A stretch of 64,000 bases of DNA from Natronoplasma sp964602715 (GTDB lineage: Archaea > Thermoplasmatota > Thermoplasmata > Halarchaeoplasmatales > Halarchaeoplasmataceae), in the NCBI GenBank assembly GCA_964602715.1, contig CAZRSB010000001.1:1-64000 (forward strand), written 5' to 3'. The position numbers and the translations under genes were made by a program. The notes beneath the pieces are model-generated. The model was not told where the DNA came from, made no database searches, and was given only the letters and a program-made list of their open reading frames with translations. Of this stretch, positions 58,904 through 64,000 are shown piece by piece (within the stretch, counting starts at the first letter, position 1; each line of letters opens with the position of its first letter).

Positions 58904-61483
58904 TTAATTTTTTAGAACTTCTTTGCATCTTTTTGACCATAATTGCATATCTCTATCTTCAAAATAACTTTGTGCATCTCTGATATTTTCTTTAGACTTT
59001 TCGATATCACCTTTTTTCTTCAAAATTTTTCCCAGTTTATATTTTGTTATCGCCCATTCATCTAGCAAATTACTTTTTTTGAAAAGTTTTTCTGCTTCTT
59101 TTAAGCTTTTGATCGATTGCTCTAAATTATTTTCCTTTCCATAAATAAATCCTTTTAATGTTTGAATATTTCCTTTATCTTTAACTTCATCTCTCTCGGA
59201 CGCGTATTTAGTCAGATTTTCTAGATGTTCTTTTGCTTCCTTCAACTTATTTTTTTCTAGTGCGATCCTTCCTAAAAGATATTCAGATTGGATTTTCTTA
59301 TCTAGATGCTTAGTCTTTTCACTCAACTTCTTTCCTTCTTTTATGTATTTTTCTGCCCTTTCTAAATCACCCCTTTCTAGAAAAGCGCGTCCAAGATTGA
59401 CAGCATTGTGTCCCTTTGAAAATTTATTATCGATTTGATCAGAAAGACTATAAGATTTTCGTAGATTAAAAACCGCTTTTTCCAGATCACCCTTTTTCAT
59501 GTAGGTCAGACCTATATTGTTATAAATAGAATGGATCTTAGATTTATCCCTTATTTTTTTGTGTAAATCTAGTGATTTTTTAAATTCACTTAAAGCTCTA
59601 TCCAGATCTCCTCCATAGGCATAAATTCCAGATAAATTGTTGATAGTTTTTGATAATTTTTTTAGATTTTCTGATTTTTCCCACGTCTCTTTGGCTATCT
59701 CTAGATGAGTTTTAGCTCTATTGAACTTCCGCATTTGCATCGCTAAAGTTCCCATTAGATGATGCATATCAGCCATGATCTCCTCTTTACCTATACTCTC
59801 TGAAATTTCGATGCCCTTTTCAATAGTATCTTCAGCTTGTTCCAATTTTCCCATTTTCATGAAAGACCAACCTTTTCTTCCCAGAAATTTCACTTTTTCC
59901 TCAGAATCTTCATCTTCTACAGCGAGTCTTTCATCAAGAATATCTAGCGCCTTTTCGAATTCACCATGATCCTGTAATAACTTCACGATATCTAGATATA
60001 TTCTCTGCTTCTCCTCAAAGTCAGATACCAATGATAAAGCCTGATACAGTAGAGTCTTGCCTTCTTCGTAGTCCCCAAGTAATCTATATATCTGAGCCAT
60101 ATCCTCTAAAATTTCTAATTTTAAATGTTCTTTTTCAGATGTTTTTTGAGATAGCTTAAGAGCCTTATCAAACATCTCTACAGCGTCCTCATGAGCATAC
60201 ATATTTTCTGCATCTTTTGCCCCTTCCATGTAATAATTTATCGCTTTAGAATATTCTTCACCCTCATCATAATGCTTAGCTAGAGAAAGATATTTTTTCT
60301 CCAATTCATCTTCATAAACTTCTTCGATTGCTTTTGCAACCTTTATATGTAATCTCTGTCTCTCAACCCATTGCCCTGTTTTATCATATATTTTATCCTT
60401 CAATATTTTATGTGAAAATTTAAAACCTTCCTCTTCATCCATCTCTTTCCACAATTTATTTTCAATTAATCTATCAACATGGTCTAATAGCTCTAATTCA
60501 TCGAATTCTGAAGATTTCTGGAGTAGATTAAATGGAACTTCGTTTCCGATAACACTACCTAACTGCAATACTTCTCGGGTTTTTATATCGATTCGAAAAA
60601 TCCTCCTTTCTAACATCTCTTCTAGAACATTAGGCATTAAAAAATCTTCTTCGCTCTTAGGGAAGTTACTTTTTTTTGGATCTATTACTCCTATTTCTTC
60701 CATATGTCTAATCCCCTCGATTACAAAAAGAGGATTGCCGTTAGTTTTTTCATATAATATTTGTAAAAATTCCTCAGGAATTTCCTTTAGTTCTAGAATA
60801 CATTTCGCAAGTCTTTTTGTCTCTTGATAGTTGAATGGTCCTAACTCTATTTCCTCAAATAGATTATTTCTTGACATCTCATTTTTTGTCTCAACGAAGT
60901 GAGATTCTCTTGTTGCATCACCAGGTTGGTATGATGCTATAAATAATATAGGTTCATCTTGAAGTCGATCTGATAAGTAATTAAATAAATTCAATGTTCC
61001 TTTATCGGCTAGATGTATATCTTCAACCATCAAGATTTGTGGTTTAGATTCAGTTTCTTTGATTAGATCTTCTGCAGTCTCAAAAAATGCTGCGTTTCTA
61101 TGTGCAGTTAACATCTCTTTATCGTCCAATTCAACATCGTCTTTACCATTGAGATGTTCTATGGAAGGAAGTGGTTTGTTTTTCGATGATGTCCAAGCAT
61201 CTTGAAAGGCCTGATAGGGTTGAGAATCTCCATAGATGCATCTACCTCTTATAATTTCAAAATCTTTTTTCTTTGCCCTATTTTCCAATTTATCTAAAAG
61301 TGTCGATTTTCCCAATCCAAGTTCCCCTGCTAACAATACAACTTTATATTCCTCTTCCCGCAGATTTTTTAATTTACCTGTTAGTTTGTCCAACTCTTTT
61401 TCCCTATTGATAAAATCTATTTTTTTTCCGTTATCTGCTTTTTTGTAATCAGAATTATCATCAGTAACGGTCTCATTTTGCAT
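58904..61483 (-). CDS. STAND-like ATPase with TPR domain (second of a tandem pair)
   Basis: 859 residues. An AAA_16-type NTPase sits at ~25-340: VVLLAGELGLGKSTLLDKLE (Walker A), LMVEDIHLADKGTLNLFNYL (Walker B), IASYQPGD and FKFSHKILKDKIYDKTGQ. About a dozen TPRs follow to the end. There is no DNA-binding, cyclase or other output domain. Proteins with this design oligomerise on ligand binding to regulate transcription or signalling; here the partner is unknown. Its start overlaps the first gene's stop by 11 bases. Confidence 0.88.
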   Translation of the reverse strand: MQNETVTDDNSDYKKADNGKKIDFINREKELDKLTGKLKNLREEEYKVVLLAGELGLGKSTLLDKLENRAKKKDFEIIRGRCIYGDSQPYQAFQDAWTSSKNKPLPSIEHLNGKDDVELDDKEMLTAHRNAAFFETAEDLIKETESKPQILMVEDIHLADKGTLNLFNYLSDRLQDEPILFIASYQPGDATRESHFVETKNEMSRNNLFEEIELGPFNYQETKRLAKCILELKEIPEEFLQILYEKTNGNPLFVIEGIRHMEEIGVIDPKKSNFPKSEEDFLMPNVLEEMLERRIFRIDIKTREVLQLGSVIGNEVPFNLLQKSSEFDELELLDHVDRLIENKLWKEMDEEEGFKFSHKILKDKIYDKTGQWVERQRLHIKVAKAIEEVYEDELEKKYLSLAKHYDEGEEYSKAINYYMEGAKDAENMYAHEDAVEMFDKALKLSQKTSEKEHLKLEILEDMAQIYRLLGDYEEGKTLLYQALSLVSDFEEKQRIYLDIVKLLQDHGEFEKALDILDERLAVEDEDSEEKVKFLGRKGWSFMKMGKLEQAEDTIEKGIEISESIGKEEIMADMHHLMGTLAMQMRKFNRAKTHLEIAKETWEKSENLKKLSKTINNLSGIYAYGGDLDRALSEFKKSLDLHKKIRDKSKIHSIYNNIGLTYMKKGDLEKAVFNLRKSYSLSDQIDNKFSKGHNAVNLGRAFLERGDLERAEKYIKEGKKLSEKTKHLDKKIQSEYLLGRIALEKNKLKEAKEHLENLTKYASERDEVKDKGNIQTLKGFIYGKENNLEQSIKSLKEAEKLFKKSNLLDEWAITKYKLGKILKKKGDIEKSKENIRDAQSYFEDRDMQLWSKRCKEVLKN

Positions 61484-64000
61484 CTGAAATCACTTCCTCA
61501 ATCTTATCTTCCACTTTTTTAATCCAAAGCTCCTTGCCTATCTCATCAAATATGGATAAAGCTTTCTGCAGATGAGTCTTCGCTTTTTCTACCGCTCCCC
61601 TCTCATCCCACATGAGTCCATATTCATAATGGACCCGGGGTAGTTCGTTCTTTTCACCTCTTTCCTCCAACACTCCTATCGCCTCCTCAAATTCGTCTTG
61701 AGAATCCTCCCATTTCTCATCTTCTCTATACACCATAGCTAATACCCTGTGGGCCAAGCCTTCTTCTACTTTGGCACCAATATCCTGTGCTATATCTAAA
61801 GCTTTCATTGCGTTTTCCTCAGCTTCTTCCTGGTCTCCTTTCCTAAGTTTAGTTTCTGCTATTCCACAAAGTGCTTCTATCTTACCTTTCTTTTCTCCGA
61901 CATCATCAGTTATTGTAAATTGTTTTTTATAGTATTTCAAGGCTTCATCTAAATCACCTTTTTCCAAATAAACTTCTCCGATGTTATTTAAAGTAAAAGA
62001 CTGACCATGCTTAGATCCGATTTCTTTATTGATCTCAAGACTTCTATTGTATTGATCCAACGCTTTATCAAGATCACCTTTATTTTTATATATCATACCC
62101 ATATTACTGATAGTGATGGCTAGACTCCATCTATGACCCATTTCATCATCTATATTGTAACTCTGTTTATAGTAGTCGAGGGCTTCGTCTAAATTTCCTT
62201 TAAACCGGTTCACTTCTCCAAGATTATTTAGAGATTCCGACATCCCCGATTTGTCATCGATCTCTTTTCTTACATCAACTGCTCTTTTCAAATAATCTTC
62301 GCTGGTATCATAATCTCCCTTCAGAGCATGGACAGTTCCAAGATCATGCAGTCCTTGACCGATATCTCTCTTTTCATCTAACTTTTCTGCCACAGTTTTT
62401 TCTTCTTTGAAAACCTCGACAGCATCGTCATATCGACCCAATCGCATTTGAGCCCAACCCTTCGTATTCAGAAGTCTACATCTTTCAACGTTTTCCTCAT
62501 CAGTTATCTTAAGACCATCATTGGAGTATTCAAGACATTCTTGAAATTCTCCTTTTTCCCTATATATCCTGGCTATTTTTCTATACATCCTCTGTTTTTC
62601 TTTATCATTTTCCGCGTACCCGAGAGCTTTTTCCAAATATTCTTTAGCGCCTTCATATCTACCTAAAAGATAATATGCTTTAGCGATCTTTTCTAAAAGT
62701 TCAAAATTAGTTATCTCTCTTTCCATCTCCTCAATCTTATCGGACAAATTCAATGCTCTCTCATACATCTCTAGCGCGTCTTCATTTGCATATACTTCTT
62801 CCGCCTTTTCAGCGGCTTTCAAGTAATACTTGAAGGCTTTTGAAAAGTTTTCAGCCCCTTCGTAATGTCTAGCTAAATTTGAATACCATTTATTAAGGTC
62901 ATCCTGATAAAGCTCTTCTATATTTTTAGCGGTTTTTTTGTGAAGCAATTTTTTCTTCAAACTTTTTATCTTTTTATATACTGTTTCTCGTAACAAAGGA
63001 TGAGTAAAACAAAATGTTTCCTCGTCTAGTTTTTCATCCCATAGTTGGTTCCCTATCAAAATATCTATAGTATCTAAAAGATCGATATCATCCAACTTTG
63101 TTATACTAGATAGAAGTTCAAAAGGAATAGAACTTCCTATTACGCTGCCGATCTCTATGATCTTAACCGATTTTTTATCTAATCGATTTACTCTTCTCTC
63201 GATCACATTGTGTACCATCTCAGAAACTAAGACTTCATCGCTTTGTTCAGGATAAGTCCCACTGTCTAGATCAAGAATGTTCTCATCTACCATCTGCCTG
63301 ACACTCTCTTTGATAAATAATGGATTTCCTCCCGTTTTATCGTGAATTATTTTTACAAAACTCTTTTTGATATCTTTAGTTCCTAAAACACCTTTTATCG
63401 TTTCTTCGGTATTTTCAACCGTCAGAGGTTTTAATTTTATTTTGTCATATCTTCCCTCTCTCTTGAGTCGATGCATGATTTCAACCAGATGATGATCTTC
63501 AGTTACATCTTCTGGTCTATAAGCTCCAATAAAAAATACAGGTACATCTTCTATTTTTTCGTCCATATAGGCTAATATATCAATTGTAGCTCTGTCCACC
63601 CATTGTAGATCGTCTAAAAATATAACCAATGGTGTTTCTTTTGCTATTTTTTCGATATATCTCGTGGTTTCAAAAAAAGTTTCTCTCTTTTTTGCATCAA
63701 ATAATTTTTTTTCTTCTATAGAGTCCTTGTCTTTCACGCCCATAAATGCTATACCCGTTCCTTTCTCTTGTACCATATCCTCATCTTGACCTTTGACGTA
63801 TCGATCAAATGCCTCTTTGAAAGGAAGATATGGATCTGAACTTTCACTTTGGCAGGTCCCTGTTAAAAATTCAAATCCTAATTCCTGAACGTATGGTTTT
63901 AGTTTAGAAACTAAAGAAGTCTTCCCTATACCCGCTTCACCTTCGATAAATAATATCTTAGAACCATCTTTTTTTACTTCTTTCAATGATTCTTTCAACT
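61473..64000 (-). CDS. STAND-like ATPase with TPR domain (first of the pair, partial)
   Basis: At least 841 residues; the gene continues past the window end, so the true N-terminus is missing. ILFIEGEAGIGKTSLVSKLK (Walker A) and LVIFLDDLQWVDRATIDILA (Walker B) are near the start. FIGAYRPEDVTEDHHL and CFTHPLLRETVYKKIKSL are in the winged-helix-like region. Many TPRs follow, with LGTVHALKGDYDTSEDYLKRA-type repeats. It is a paralogue of the downstream gene with the same architecture. A missing N-terminal output domain cannot be excluded. Confidence 0.85.
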   Translation of the reverse strand, partial: LKESLKEVKKDGSKILFIEGEAGIGKTSLVSKLKPYVQELGFEFLTGTCQSESSDPYLPFKEAFDRYVKGQDEDMVQEKGTGIAFMGVKDKDSIEEKKLFDAKKRETFFETTRYIEKIAKETPLVIFLDDLQWVDRATIDILAYMDEKIEDVPVFFIGAYRPEDVTEDHHLVEIMHRLKREGRYDKIKLKPLTVENTEETIKGVLGTKDIKKSFVKIIHDKTGGNPLFIKESVRQMVDENILDLDSGTYPEQSDEVLVSEMVHNVIERRVNRLDKKSVKIIEIGSVIGSSIPFELLSSITKLDDIDLLDTIDILIGNQLWDEKLDEETFCFTHPLLRETVYKKIKSLKKKLLHKKTAKNIEELYQDDLNKWYSNLARHYEGAENFSKAFKYYLKAAEKAEEVYANEDALEMYERALNLSDKIEEMEREITNFELLEKIAKAYYLLGRYEGAKEYLEKALGYAENDKEKQRMYRKIARIYREKGEFQECLEYSNDGLKITDEENVERCRLLNTKGWAQMRLGRYDDAVEVFKEEKTVAEKLDEKRDIGQGLHDLGTVHALKGDYDTSEDYLKRAVDVRKEIDDKSGMSESLNNLGEVNRFKGNLDEALDYYKQSYNIDDEMGHRWSLAITISNMGMIYKNKGDLDKALDQYNRSLEINKEIGSKHGQSFTLNNIGEVYLEKGDLDEALKYYKKQFTITDDVGEKKGKIEALCGIAETKLRKGDQEEAEENAMKALDIAQDIGAKVEEGLAHRVLAMVYREDEKWEDSQDEFEEAIGVLEERGEKNELPRVHYEYGLMWDERGAVEKAKTHLQKALSIFDEIGKELWIKKVEDKIEEVISDAK

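Overview
The window is archaeal chromosomal DNA, A+T-rich, most likely from a euryarchaeal or Thermoplasmatota-type organism with an acidic proteome. The archaeal evidence is: an rps12-rps7-EF-2 cluster with a diphthamide-loop EF-2, a group II chaperonin (thermosome), archaeal ProRS, RNase P component Rnp4, PurP, cyclic 2,3-diphosphoglycerate synthetase, ADP-forming acyl-CoA synthetase, NreA, and TATA boxes (TTTATATA-like) ahead of many genes. Two surface proteins end in PGF-CTERM-like tails. The lineage is an inference from gene content; there is no rRNA in the window. A run of 100 Ns at 55392-55491 shows that this is a scaffold.

Layout: 84-3932 holds pyrF, an Old Yellow Enzyme and an S9 peptidase, all on the minus strand. 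tRNA-Thr(GGT) lies at 4319-4390, and its last 19 bases are repeated exactly at 10387-10405. The 6.0 kb between the two copies is an integrated element. It carries a tyrosine integrase with a zinc-ribbon tail, a small HTH protein, a primase/polymerase-zinc finger-helicase fusion, a zinc ribbon, three unrecognised small proteins, a strong nested hairpin and an iteron-like non-coding segment beside the tRNA. No capsid or conjugation gene is visible, so it looks like an integrated plasmid or satellite.

10534-14200 is a surface-protein locus in decay. A signal-peptide, repeat and PGF-tail protein is broken by one in-frame TGA. It is followed by a G+C-rich, hairpin-dense non-coding island with IS200/IS605-like right ends, and then a 124 bp second copy of the surface gene's 3' end. 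From 14374 the chromosome resumes with a cupin, a metallo-beta-lactamase, a transglutaminase, a membrane protein, ThpR, a bacterial-type RNase PH, an Upf1-like helicase, a PflX-like radical SAM protein and ProRS. Then come the EF-2/S7/S12 operon, a hexuloisomerase, an endonuclease IV-like barrel, a cysteine hydrolase and a B12-dependent ribonucleotide reductase carrying a 354-residue intein.

34040-51314 contains cpgS, an overlapping NreA/radical SAM pair, a coiled-coil bactofilin, an SDR, a 1406-residue TPR protein, purP, pyruvate kinase, acylphosphatase, ADP-forming acyl-CoA synthetase, a KaiC-like pair and the thermosome. 51547-55283 has HypC, a DUF362 ferredoxin and a four-gene ATGA-coupled cation-transport operon (two MgtE-like halves, two PhoU/TrkA-C proteins). 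A 51 bp tandem repeat interrupted by the assembly gap follows. The end holds TIM, an S2P-CBS protease, Rnp4, a ModE-HTH/Nudix fusion and two tandem STAND-type ATPase-TPR proteins, the last running off the window.

Metabolically, TIM, pyruvate kinase, cpgS and the ADP-forming synthetase fit sugar or peptide fermentation with substrate-level ATP synthesis. The hexuloisomerase would supply pentoses through the ribulose-monophosphate route.
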